Shown: piece after piece, positions 8,398-16,231 of the stretch
Numbering within the stretch: the stretch's first letter is position 1
How the letters are laid out: each line of letters begins with the position of its first letter
From: an uncultured Lachnospiraceae bacterium
Lineage (GTDB): Bacteria; Bacillota; Clostridia; Lachnospirales; Lachnospiraceae
NCBI GenBank assembly: GCA_947591155.1
Contig: CANQDA010000004.1
Location: 81,147 to 145,146 of the forward strand
Length of the DNA stretch: 64,000 bases
Reading direction: 5' to 3'
Position numbers and translations under genes: made by a program
Notes under the pieces: model-generated
Database searches by the model: none
The model's input: only the letters and a program-made list of their open reading frames with translations
What the model was told of the DNA's origin: nothing

Positions 8398-9198
8398 ATG
8401 GGAAATCAGGTGGAGGAGAGGACGGACACATACATAATGGAACAAACTACGAACGGATGGGTGACAGGAACGGCGGACTCCGCCATCGCGGAGGAAACGG
8501 CGGCCTACATAGACATGCATGGGACGGCCGGGATTGCTGTCCATTCCCCGGCTGCCGTCGTTTGCCCTACCTTGCCGGACCGGAGGCTTGGGTATCGGTT
8601 TATCAAGAGAACATTCGATATTTTGGCAAGCCTGATCGGACTGATTGTTCTTTCCCCTCTATTCCTTATCATCTCTGCGGTCATATTTTTTTCGGAGGAT
8701 GGACGGCCGGTCTTTCACCGCCGGCGCTGTGTCGGCAAAAGCGGGTTTTACGATATGCTAAAATTTCGGACGATGGTGATGGATGCAGATAACTTGAGCA
8801 AGTACCTCACACCGGATCAAATCGTTGAGTATCGTACCAATATTAAACTTAAAGACGATCCACGTATCACGAAAATCGGACGTTTTCTGCGGAAGACAAG
8901 CTTGGATGAGCTGCCACAGCTGCTGAATATCTTTCGCGGTGAGATGTCTTTTGTCGGACCGAGACCGGTCGTGCAAGAGGAACTGGAGCAATATGGGCGC
9001 GACAGCGAGCTACTGCTGTCGGCTAAACCAGGTATTACTGGCTACTGGCAGATACATGGCCGCAGTGATAGTACATATGAGAGCGGAAAAAGGCAGCAGT
9101 TGGAACTGTATTATGTGAATCACCGAAGTTTTCGGCTGGATGCTGCCATTTTGCTTTGTACAATTCCGGCTGTTTTGAGCAGTCGGGGGGGGTACTAA
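8398..9198 (+). CDS. Phosphoglycosyl transferase (bacterial sugar transferase family), first of a tandem pair
   Basis: A 266-residue member of the monotopic phosphoglycosyl transferases (WcaJ/PglC type), which move a sugar-1-phosphate from a nucleotide sugar to undecaprenyl phosphate and so start repeat-unit assembly at the membrane. A 60-residue N-terminal extension is followed by F-I-K-R-T-F-D and a reentrant hydrophobic segment (about 65-95), then VFHRRR, KFRTM, the catalytic region TSLDELPQ, FVGPRP and KPGITGYWQ. GGGAAGGG lies about 10 bases before the ATG. The last codons contain a run of eight G (9185-9192) immediately before the stop. Confidence 0.93.
   Translation: MGNQVEERTDTYIMEQTTNGWVTGTADSAIAEETAAYIDMHGTAGIAVHSPAAVVCPTLPDRRLGYRFIKRTFDILASLIGLIVLSPLFLIISAVIFFSEDGRPVFHRRRCVGKSGFYDMLKFRTMVMDADNLSKYLTPDQIVEYRTNIKLKDDPRITKIGRFLRKTSLDELPQLLNIFRGEMSFVGPRPVVQEELEQYGRDSELLLSAKPGITGYWQIHGRSDSTYESGKRQQLELYYVNHRSFRLDAAILLCTIPAVLSSRGGY
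9185..9192 (+). repeat. Poly-G tract (8 G) at the junction of the two sugar transferase genes
   Basis: The run codes for part of Arg-Gly-Gly before Tyr-stop in the first gene. Adding one G would shift into the frame of the second gene with no stop in between, giving one fused protein of about 475 residues. Such tracts are classic sites of slipped-strand mispairing. Confidence 0.75.
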
Positions 9199-9227
9199 AT
9201 CCATTCCGGAAACATGTATATCATGGC

Positions 9228-9824
9228 ATGAAGCGTTGTTTCGACCTTATCACCTCTGCCGTGCTGTTACTTTTCCTTTCCCCGTTATTTGGGGTGACAG
9301 CTCTTGCTGTTAAGGCGGAAGATGGCGGCTCCGTCCTGCACCGCAGAAAGTGTGTTGGCATAGATAATAAGACTTACATTATGTATAAATTTCGAACTAT
9401 GATAGCCGATGCGGATAACCGGTTGGATTTGTTTAGCGAGGAGCAACTGATACAGTATATGCAGGGTGTTAAAATCGAGAACGACCCAAGAATTACGAAA
9501 ATCGGACGGATCCTGCGTTCGACTAGCATTGACGAACTGCCTCAGTTGCTCACGGTGTTTAAGTCCGATATGAGCTTGATTGGTCCGCGGCCTGTCATTG
9601 AACGCGAGGCAGAGACATACGGCAGCCAGAGAAAAAAGCTTTTAAGCTGTAAGCCGGGGATCACGGGATTGTGGCAGGTGAAAGGCCGCGGCACAATTCC
9701 GTATTTGAGTGAGGAAGCAAGAGGACTGCAGCTGGAATATGTGGAGCGTCAGGGGTTCCTGCTAGATCTTTTTATTTTGTTTGAAACAGTCAAAATTGTT
9801 CTTTCAAGAAAGGGCGCACGATGA
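9228..9824 (+). CDS. Phosphoglycosyl transferase, second of a tandem pair
   Basis: A 198-residue paralogue of the gene before it. It starts M-K-R-C-F-D with a reentrant hydrophobic helix, then VLHRRK, KFRTM, TSIDELPQ, LIGPRP and KPGITGLWQ, so all catalytic blocks of the family are present. It has no N-terminal extension. The ATG at 9228 is the first in-frame ATG and matches the family's start, although its ribosome site is weak. A longer frame opens with TTG at 9156 inside the first gene. Weak initiation is compatible with translational coupling or with fusion through the upstream poly-G tract. Two initiating enzymes in one cluster could serve two priming sugars. Confidence 0.88.
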   Translation: MKRCFDLITSAVLLLFLSPLFGVTALAVKAEDGGSVLHRRKCVGIDNKTYIMYKFRTMIADADNRLDLFSEEQLIQYMQGVKIENDPRITKIGRILRSTSIDELPQLLTVFKSDMSLIGPRPVIEREAETYGSQRKKLLSCKPGITGLWQVKGRGTIPYLSEEARGLQLEYVERQGFLLDLFILFETVKIVLSRKGAR

Positions 9825-10570
9825 AAGCATTCTTACTGGCAGCCGGGTATGGCACACGGCTGCGTCCGATCACGGAGACAGTGCCGAAATGTCTGGTGCC
9901 GATCCATGGGCAGCCGCTTTTGGGATGGTGGCTGGCACTGCTGCGCAGTCATGGTGTCACGGATGTGCTGGTCAATACGCACTACCTGCCGGGGCCTGTG
10001 AGGGCGTTCATAGAGGATCACAACCGGCAGGATACGGGACTTACCGTTTATGAAGCTTACGAACCCGAACTTCTGGGCAGCGGCGGGACGGTCCGGGCGA
10101 ACAGGGATTTTGTCAGGGGTGAGGAGAGTTTCCTCATCTGCTATGCGGACAACCTGACAGACGCCGACCTGACATCCTTTGTCCGGTTCCACAGGGAGCA
10201 CGGCGGCGTGCTGTCCATGGCGCTGTTCCATACGGACAGGCCTGAGCAGTGCGGCATTGCCGGGCTCGACGCGCAGGGCAGGGTCACCAGTTTCGTTGAG
10301 AAGCCGGAACATCCCCGGGGCAGCCTTGCAAACGCAGGCATGTATGTCGCGGGCCAGGGGCTTTTCGGTTATATCGATCCGGAAAAGCCCGCGCCGGATC
10401 TCGGGAAGGACGTGCTGCCGGAACTCGTGGGGCGGATGTACGGCTGGCAGACGGAAGGATACCTGACCGACATAGGAACGCTGGAGAATTACAAAAGGGC
10501 AGATGGGGAATGGCCATATGATCATTACGAAGACACCACTGCGGATCAGCTTCACGGGCGGCGGGACTGA
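9821..10570 (+). CDS. hddC: Nucleotidyltransferase, probably D-glycero-alpha-D-manno-heptose-1-phosphate guanylyltransferase
   Basis: A 249-residue sugar nucleotidyltransferase with the signature LAAGYGTRLRP (6-16) and the substrate-linked lysine in P-K-C-L-V-P-I. The LGSGGT loop and VEKPEHP follow. Members activate sugar-1-phosphates with NTP. Neighbours gmhA, hddA and gmhB make heptose-1-phosphate, so a guanylyltransferase role forming GDP-D-glycero-D-manno-heptose is inferred from context. The ATG overlaps the previous stop in an ATGA junction. The 3' end overlaps hddA by 53 bases. Confidence 0.8.
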   Translation: MKAFLLAAGYGTRLRPITETVPKCLVPIHGQPLLGWWLALLRSHGVTDVLVNTHYLPGPVRAFIEDHNRQDTGLTVYEAYEPELLGSGGTVRANRDFVRGEESFLICYADNLTDADLTSFVRFHREHGGVLSMALFHTDRPEQCGIAGLDAQGRVTSFVEKPEHPRGSLANAGMYVAGQGLFGYIDPEKPAPDLGKDVLPELVGRMYGWQTEGYLTDIGTLENYKRADGEWPYDHYEDTTADQLHGRRD

Positions 10571-11486
10571 CCTGTCGGATTACTACCTGGAAAAGGGCGG
10601 GGCCGTGGTGAGCGCGGGGATCGACAAGTACATCTACATAACGGTGAACAAGAAGTTCGACGACAGGATACGCGTCAGCTATTCGAAGACAGAGATCACG
10701 GACGAGGTGGAGGAGCTGCGGCACGAGCTGGTGCGGGAATGCCTGAAGCTGGTGGGGATCAGGGGCGGCATCGAGATCACGAGCATCGCGGACATCCCGT
10801 CGGGGACGGGGCTGGGCTCGTCGAGCGCTTTCACGGTGGGGCTCCTGAACGCGCTGCATACGTACAACGGGTACAACCCATCCTCGGAGGAACTGGCACA
10901 GCAGGCGTGCGAGATCGAGATCGGCATCCTGGGGCATCCCATCGGGAAGCAGGACCAGTATGCGGCCGCATACGGGGGGATGAACTTCTTCCGGTTCCTG
11001 CAGGACGGCACGGTGGAGCGCAGCCGAATCTACCTCGGGGATGCGGATGCCCGGAGGATGCGGCAGAAGCTGGTGATGCTGTACACGGGGATGACCCGCA
11101 GCGCGGACTCGATCCTGGAGGAGCAGAAACAGAACACAGCCTCTCAAATGGAGGCGCTGGACTACATGAAAGGGCTGGCGGAGGAAATGTACCGGGAGCT
11201 CACGGGGAACGGCTTCAACGAACGCTTCGGGGAGGCACTGCACCTGGGCTGGGAGAAGAAGCAGTCGCTGGCGTCGGGCATCAGCAGCGGGGCCATACGG
11301 GAGTACTACGGGAAAGCCATCGCGGCCGGGGCGCTCGGGGGCAAGCTGCTGGGCGCGGGCGGCGGCGGCTTCCTGCTGTTCTACTGTGACGAGGACAGGC
11401 AGGCGGCGGTGGAGGCGGCGGTAGGCCTGCCGCGTGTCAACTTCCACATATCGCTGCGGGGAAGCCGGGTGGTATTCTTTGAGTAA
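10518..11486 (+). CDS. hddA: GHMP kinase, probable D-glycero-D-manno-heptose 7-phosphate kinase
   Basis: A 322-residue GHMP-family kinase. The N-terminus I-I-T-K-T-P-L-R-I-S-F-T-G-G-G-T-D-L and the ATP loop PSGTGLGSSSAF (94-105) are typical of HddA, which phosphorylates D-glycero-D-manno-heptose 7-phosphate at C1. A glycine-rich motif LGAGGGGF lies near the C-terminus. The ATG at 10518 was chosen over one at 10503 because GGGGA is well placed before it and family members begin here. It sits in a tight operon with hddC and gmhB. A fucose or other sugar kinase is possible, but the heptose context favours HddA. Confidence 0.85.
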   Translation: MIITKTPLRISFTGGGTDLSDYYLEKGGAVVSAGIDKYIYITVNKKFDDRIRVSYSKTEITDEVEELRHELVRECLKLVGIRGGIEITSIADIPSGTGLGSSSAFTVGLLNALHTYNGYNPSSEELAQQACEIEIGILGHPIGKQDQYAAAYGGMNFFRFLQDGTVERSRIYLGDADARRMRQKLVMLYTGMTRSADSILEEQKQNTASQMEALDYMKGLAEEMYRELTGNGFNERFGEALHLGWEKKQSLASGISSGAIREYYGKAIAAGALGGKLLGAGGGGFLLFYCDEDRQAAVEAAVGLPRVNFHISLRGSRVVFFE

Positions 11487-11979
11487 GGGAAGGAAAGCGG
11501 TCTTCCTGGACCGGGACGGGCTCATCAACCGGCAGGCGGCGCCGCACCATTATGTCTGCAGAAGAGAGGATTTCAATTTCCTGCCGGGCGTGCCCGGGGC
11601 CATCCGGAGGCTGAACGAAGCGGGCTATCTGGTACTGGTGGTGACGAACCAGCGCGGGGTGGCGCGGGGGATGCTGACGATGGAAGAACTGGAGGATGTG
11701 CACCACTTCATGTGTGAGGAACTGGGGAGGCAGGGCGCGCACATTGACGGCATCTACGTGTGCCCCCACAATGAGGGGGAATGCAGCTGCCGGAAGCCGG
11801 ACACCGGGCTTTTCCTGAAGGCGGAGGGGGAATTCCCCATAGATAAGGGGCGCTCCTGGATGGTGGGCGACAGCGCGACGGATGTGGAGGCCGGGGAAAG
11901 GTATGGCGTGCACACGCTGCTGACGGACAGCCTGCCGCAGGCGGTATCGGTCATCCTCGGCCGGACGAACCAGGGATGA
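11479..11979 (+). CDS. gmhB: HAD phosphatase, D-glycero-D-manno-heptose 1,7-bisphosphate 7-phosphatase
   Basis: A HAD-type histidinol-phosphatase-like enzyme of about 166 residues with the nucleophile motif DRDG (11-14), motif II VVTNQ, and the zinc loop C-P-H-N-E-G-E-C-S-C that marks GmhB. MVGDSATDVEA gives motif IV. It removes the 7-phosphate before nucleotidyl activation. The likely start is the TTG at 11479, which overlaps the hddA stop and has GGGTGG six bases upstream. A GTG at 11434 would add 15 residues unlike the family. Confidence 0.88.
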   Translation: MSKGRKAVFLDRDGLINRQAAPHHYVCRREDFNFLPGVPGAIRRLNEAGYLVLVVTNQRGVARGMLTMEELEDVHHFMCEELGRQGAHIDGIYVCPHNEGECSCRKPDTGLFLKAEGEFPIDKGRSWMVGDSATDVEAGERYGVHTLLTDSLPQAVSVILGRTNQG

Positions 11980-12044
11980 CGGGAAAGGCAGGGCAGCCGT
12001 ATACCGGGGCGGAAGCATTTGGGAAAGAATAGGGAAGAAAGGAT

Positions 12045-13025
12045 ATGGGAGCCATGAAGGTGCTCATCACCGGCGGGGCCGGATACATAGGGAGCCATAC
12101 GAACCGGCTCCTGAATGAAAAAGGAATGGAAACGGTCGTCCTTGATGACCTGAGCGACGGGCATGCTGAGGCAGTCGTCTGTGGAAGGTTCGTGCAGGGC
12201 GACTTCGGGGACAGGACGCTGGTGGGCAGGCTGATGGAGGAAGAGCATTTTGACGCAGTGCTGCACTTTGCGGCGTATGCGTCCGTGCCGGATTCGGTCA
12301 TCCGTCCGGCCCGGTACTACCGCAACAATGTCACGAACATGCAGAGCCTGCTGGACTGCTGTGTGGAGAACGGCGTGAAATATTTCGTTTTTTCATCATC
12401 GGCTTCGACCTTTGGGGAGCCGCGGTACGTCCCGATGGATGAGGGGCATCCGCAGCAGCCGATTAATCCGTACGGGGAGACCAAGCTGATCGGGGAGAGG
12501 CTGCTGAGGGACTATGAGCGGGCCTACGGCCTGCGGTACTGCGCGTTCCGTTACTTCTGCGCGGCAGGGGACTCGAAGGACAGCCGGATCGGGGAGGCCC
12601 ACAACCCGGAGACACACCTGATCCCGGTGATGGTAAAGGCCGCGAAGATCGGAAAACCTTTCCAGGTGTTCGGCAGTGATTACGATACCCGGGATGGGAG
12701 CTGTGTCCGGGACTTCATCCATGTGCTGGACCTGGCGGAGGCGCATTACCTGGGGCTGAGATACATCATGGAGCATGACCGCTCCGACTGTTTCAATCTT
12801 GGGAGCAATACGGGGTTTACCGTGTTTGAAATGATCCGCGCATTGGAAAAGGTGGTCGGGAAAAACGTGCCCTACCGGATCGCGGAGCGGCGTGAAGGGG
12901 ATCCGGCGTCACTGGTGGCTTCCAATGAAAAGGTACGGAAGCTGCTGGGCTGGGAGCCTGTGCACAGCGGGATCGAAGAGATCCTTGCGGATGCATGGAA
13001 CTGGGAAAACAAGCGAAACTATTGA
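12045..13025 (+). CDS. galE: UDP-glucose 4-epimerase
   Basis: A 326-residue short-chain dehydrogenase/epimerase. The Rossmann loop is GGAGYIG (10-16), the catalytic pair is Tyr143 and Lys147 in YGETK, and SSSAS precedes it. Length and motifs fit GalE, which interconverts UDP-Glc and UDP-Gal (or the N-acetyl forms) to supply the polysaccharide. A second ATG at 12054 is possible; AGGGAAG is better spaced to 12045. It lies between gmhB and gmhA, so it is co-transcribed with the heptose genes. Confidence 0.92.
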   Translation: MGAMKVLITGGAGYIGSHTNRLLNEKGMETVVLDDLSDGHAEAVVCGRFVQGDFGDRTLVGRLMEEEHFDAVLHFAAYASVPDSVIRPARYYRNNVTNMQSLLDCCVENGVKYFVFSSSASTFGEPRYVPMDEGHPQQPINPYGETKLIGERLLRDYERAYGLRYCAFRYFCAAGDSKDSRIGEAHNPETHLIPVMVKAAKIGKPFQVFGSDYDTRDGSCVRDFIHVLDLAEAHYLGLRYIMEHDRSDCFNLGSNTGFTVFEMIRALEKVVGKNVPYRIAERREGDPASLVASNEKVRKLLGWEPVHSGIEEILADAWNWENKRNY

Positions 13026-13038
13026 GGGAGTGTCGACA

Positions 13039-13638
13039 TTGAAAGACTACAGAGAAGATATCGCAGACTACATTGAAAATGAGATTGCAGTGCTGCGTAT
13101 GTTGGACACGAACGCGATCAATGATGTCTTGAACCTTTTGGCAAATGCGTTGGAGAACGGAAGCATGATCTACATCATGGGAAATGGTGGGAGTGCCGCT
13201 ACGGCATCCCATTTCCAGAATGATTTCAATAAGGGCGTATCGGAATATACGGAAAAGAAGTTCCGATTTCTCTGCTTGAATGACAATGTGCCGACGGTCA
13301 TGGCCATTGCCAATGATATTGGGTACGGAGAAATTTTCCGGTTCCAGCTTCGTGGCAGACTCCGTCCCGGTGATATTGTGATCGGCATTTCCGGGAGCGG
13401 CAATTCCATCAATATACTCAATGCCGCCGAATACGCCAGGGAATGTGGCAATACCGTTGTGGGGATCACTGGCTATGACGGTGGGAAGCTCCGTGAAATA
13501 GCTGACTACAGGCTCCATGTCCCGGCAAACAGCATGCAGATCACCGAGGATATTCACATGGTCTTCGACCATCTGATGATGAGTATTTTTTACCGGGAAC
13601 TGTGCGGGATTGAGCACTGGACTAAAAACAGCCTATAA
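13039..13638 (+). CDS. gmhA: Sedoheptulose-7-phosphate isomerase (SIS domain)
   Basis: A SIS-domain protein of about 199 residues with MGNGGSAATASH and GISGSGNS, the phosphosugar-binding loops of GmhA, and QITEDIHMVFDH near the end, matching the metal and active-site helix of the family. GmhA makes D-glycero-D-manno-heptose 7-phosphate, the first step of the heptose route. The TTG at 13039 is preceded by GAGGGAG at eight bases. The gene follows galE by 13 bases, and the next gene starts 17 bases on. Confidence 0.9.
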   Translation: MKDYREDIADYIENEIAVLRMLDTNAINDVLNLLANALENGSMIYIMGNGGSAATASHFQNDFNKGVSEYTEKKFRFLCLNDNVPTVMAIANDIGYGEIFRFQLRGRLRPGDIVIGISGSGNSINILNAAEYARECGNTVVGITGYDGGKLREIADYRLHVPANSMQITEDIHMVFDHLMMSIFYRELCGIEHWTKNSL

Positions 13639-13655
13639 CAGATGAAAGGTTGACC

Positions 13656-14435
13656 ATGCAAAGAAAAATATTACTGATTGTTGCCAGCGGAAAATCTACC
13701 CGGTTTGGCGGATATCCCAAGGCGTTTGTTCCTATCGGAGATAAATTGGTTGTTGAAAACACCGTGCATCTGGCGAAGCCAATGTTCGATGAGATATACA
13801 TAGCCGTGAATGAGGAAACTTATGCCGTATATAAGGATAAGATCACAGGATGTAGGATGTTCCCCATTGTCACGGGAAACGGGGACGCCCACTCCGTTTT
13901 GAAATGCTTGAAGTTCCTTCGGATGAAGGAAAAAGATATGACAAAGGTGACGGTCTGTTGGGGCGACGCCTATTTTACCGATAGCTCACCGCTCGCGGAA
14001 GCAGCCTCCTGCATGGAAAGTCTTCCGGACAGTGTTCCCGCCGCAGTTCTCTGTTCACTGGACAGCGAACCCTATGCGTGGTTTGAACTGGACAAAGCAT
14101 ATGTGAAAAAAACGCACTTTGCGGGACAGGAAAGCGGGGTTACCTACGGCGTACACGACCAGTCCCTGTTTGTCCTTACGACCGGTCTTTCCATACGGTA
14201 TCTGGAAGAATACAAACAGGAATTGGGGATCGGGGACGATTACCGCGAAGATTCGCCCGAAATGAAACTTCTGTATTTTTTTGAATGGTTGTATGAAAGC
14301 GGAAAAAAACCTCCTGCGGAATGTCGGATGATACCGTCCGGCAGCGTGCTGGCTTTCAACACGGCGGAGGAAGCGGAAAAGATCCGTGTGCGGATCAAAG
14401 AAATACGGGAGCAAAACCTGGAGGTATTATGTTAA
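13656..14435 (+). CDS. MobA/CofC-like nucleotidyltransferase
   Basis: A 259-residue protein with a degenerate nucleotidyltransferase signature V-A-S-G-K-S-T-R-F near the N-terminus and P-K-A-F-V-P-I carrying the conserved lysine. WGDAYF may supply a metal-binding aspartate. AAAGG precedes the ATG. It overlaps the next gene, so the two are translationally coupled. The substrate is unknown. Because the partner is CofD-like, a CofC-like role (activating a phosphorylated small acid or alcohol with a nucleotide) is an inference; a plain sugar-1-phosphate transferase is equally possible. Confidence 0.7.
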   Translation: MQRKILLIVASGKSTRFGGYPKAFVPIGDKLVVENTVHLAKPMFDEIYIAVNEETYAVYKDKITGCRMFPIVTGNGDAHSVLKCLKFLRMKEKDMTKVTVCWGDAYFTDSSPLAEAASCMESLPDSVPAAVLCSLDSEPYAWFELDKAYVKKTHFAGQESGVTYGVHDQSLFVLTTGLSIRYLEEYKQELGIGDDYREDSPEMKLLYFFEWLYESGKKPPAECRMIPSGSVLAFNTAEEAEKIRVRIKEIREQNLEVLC

Positions 14436-16231
14436 AGATTGTGCTTTTTAGCGGTGGGACGGGTAGCATCGCTATTCAGAAAGGATTTGCTGCGCTGTAT
14501 GGATATGATAATTACCGTATGGATGTGGTAATTAACGCCTACGATAACGGGAAATCCACGGGCGCTTGCCGGAAAGTATTCAACGGAAAGATTCTCGGCC
14601 CCAGCGACCTGAGAAAGAATCAGCTGACGCAATACGAACTGATGCATGGGAAAGAAATACAGGATAAAAGCTCTTACGAGGCGAAACTGCTGAATCTCCT
14701 CGAGCTGCGATCCGACGCGCAAAACCATGTGGATTATTATAGTAAAGCGCACGCCTTACTGGAAGATTCGGATTTTCTATGTGAGGATATCAAGACGGAA
14801 TTCCTTTCCCTGTTGGACTTTTTCTTTTTTGAGGATAGCGAAAACAAAAAATACCGCGAAACCGTTCGGAGCGTGGTTTTCCATAATTTCTCGCTGGCAA
14901 ATATCTTCTATGCGGCTTGTGCGGCGCAGAACGGGTATTCACTCGCCACAGCCGGAAAGAAAATGTCAGAGATTTTGCGGATCGAAAATCGTGTGCATCT
15001 GATCTCCGATGTCAACCTTTATCTGAAAGCGGAAACGGAAAGCGGGAAACGAATCGGAGACGAGGGAGGCATTGTCGGCTGGAAGAATCCTGTGGATCAT
15101 ATTCGCCGTGTGATTTTGGAAGACCGTCTTGGAAATGAATATGTTCCCATGGTGGACGAAGGAAATACCGACAAGGTAGGCGAGTTAATATGCGACGCTG
15201 ACCTGATCATTTTCAGCAGCGGGACGCAGTGGTCCTCCCTGATTCCGACTTACATGCATAAAAACTTCCGGGAACTCATTCGGAATGCGAAAGCGAAAAA
15301 ATATCTTGTCATGAATAATGTCGAGGATTATGACATGGTCGGCCTATGCGCGGACGAGTTGATTGGAACCGTCGGAAGATATCTGGATTTGGACGATATA
15401 ACGGTCCTTTTGAATGACAACGCTGTGGAATCAATGAAGCATGTGGATAAGAAATACAGGACGATCCATGGGAAACTGAGCATGCCGCAAAGCCGGAAGC
15501 ATATCCCGGAGGCCGTCGCGTCGGCTATCATGCGGAACTACTTCTCGGTCAGCGAAGGTACTTTCCGCCTGATATCCGACCTGGACGGTACTCTATGGGA
15601 TGCGTATGGGGATTCCCATGCGAAAGCGGTTGGGAGAGAAAACCTCGCCCTGTTTCAAGGAACAATTTTTTCGGGAAATTGCTATGACCATGTGTACTCT
15701 GTGGCCCAAAAATATTTTACCCACCATGATGGCGGGAAGATATACTGCGACTATGGGAACACCTTTTTTACGCTGAATGATGCCAAAGGGAATACAAATA
15801 CTCTTAGTGATGCGTTTGCTCTCCCAGATGATATGGCAGATGAAATAGAAAAAGACGTGGATTTTGCCGGAAAGGTGATGCTCCGGGGAGATTCGGTGAT
15901 CACCGTCAAACCTCTGACGGACAGAGAAGAAAAGCTGGAAAAGATGCGCCGTATCCTAAATAAATACGAAGATGATTACGAGGCCAGTCTCGCCGGGTGC
16001 ACTTCCATCGATATCAAGGAAAAAGCTCTCGACAAGGCGGCGTCACTGAAGCTTGTTATGTCCACCGAAGGTTGGGAACCGGACAGTATCCTGTATATCG
16101 GAAACGAACTGGTCAAGGGACATGAAGTCTGTATCCGGAGTTGTGGTGTACATACGCTTCAGGTGGAGGATGTGTTTGAAACGAATCTGTTTCTGAAAAC
16201 CATTGCCTGTACGGAGGAAGAGATACGATGA
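14429..16231 (+). CDS. CofD/YvcK-like transferase domain fused to a HAD phosphatase domain
   Basis: A 600-residue fusion. Residues 1 to about 375 look like the CofD/UPF0052 fold: FSGGTGS (7-13), NAYDNGKSTG (36-45) and LGPSDLRK (56-63) correspond to the GGTG, D-N-G-G-S-S-G and P-G-D-x-R blocks of that family. CofD moves phospholactate from a GDP carrier; YvcK binds UDP-sugars. Residues about 378-600 form a HAD domain with DLDGT (Asp384 and Asp386) and a lysine in the S-I-D-I-K helix, but motif IV reads I-G-N-E-L-V-K-G-H-E instead of the usual G-D-x-x-N-D, so phosphatase activity may be altered. GGAGG precedes the ATG, which overlaps the previous gene. Its place in a polysaccharide operon suggests transfer or trimming of a phospho-substituent. 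Confidence 0.7.
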   Translation: MLKIVLFSGGTGSIAIQKGFAALYGYDNYRMDVVINAYDNGKSTGACRKVFNGKILGPSDLRKNQLTQYELMHGKEIQDKSSYEAKLLNLLELRSDAQNHVDYYSKAHALLEDSDFLCEDIKTEFLSLLDFFFFEDSENKKYRETVRSVVFHNFSLANIFYAACAAQNGYSLATAGKKMSEILRIENRVHLISDVNLYLKAETESGKRIGDEGGIVGWKNPVDHIRRVILEDRLGNEYVPMVDEGNTDKVGELICDADLIIFSSGTQWSSLIPTYMHKNFRELIRNAKAKKYLVMNNVEDYDMVGLCADELIGTVGRYLDLDDITVLLNDNAVESMKHVDKKYRTIHGKLSMPQSRKHIPEAVASAIMRNYFSVSEGTFRLISDLDGTLWDAYGDSHAKAVGRENLALFQGTIFSGNCYDHVYSVAQKYFTHHDGGKIYCDYGNTFFTLNDAKGNTNTLSDAFALPDDMADEIEKDVDFAGKVMLRGDSVITVKPLTDREEKLEKMRRILNKYEDDYEASLAGCTSIDIKEKALDKAASLKLVMSTEGWEPDSILYIGNELVKGHEVCIRSCGVHTLQVEDVFETNLFLKTIACTEEEIR

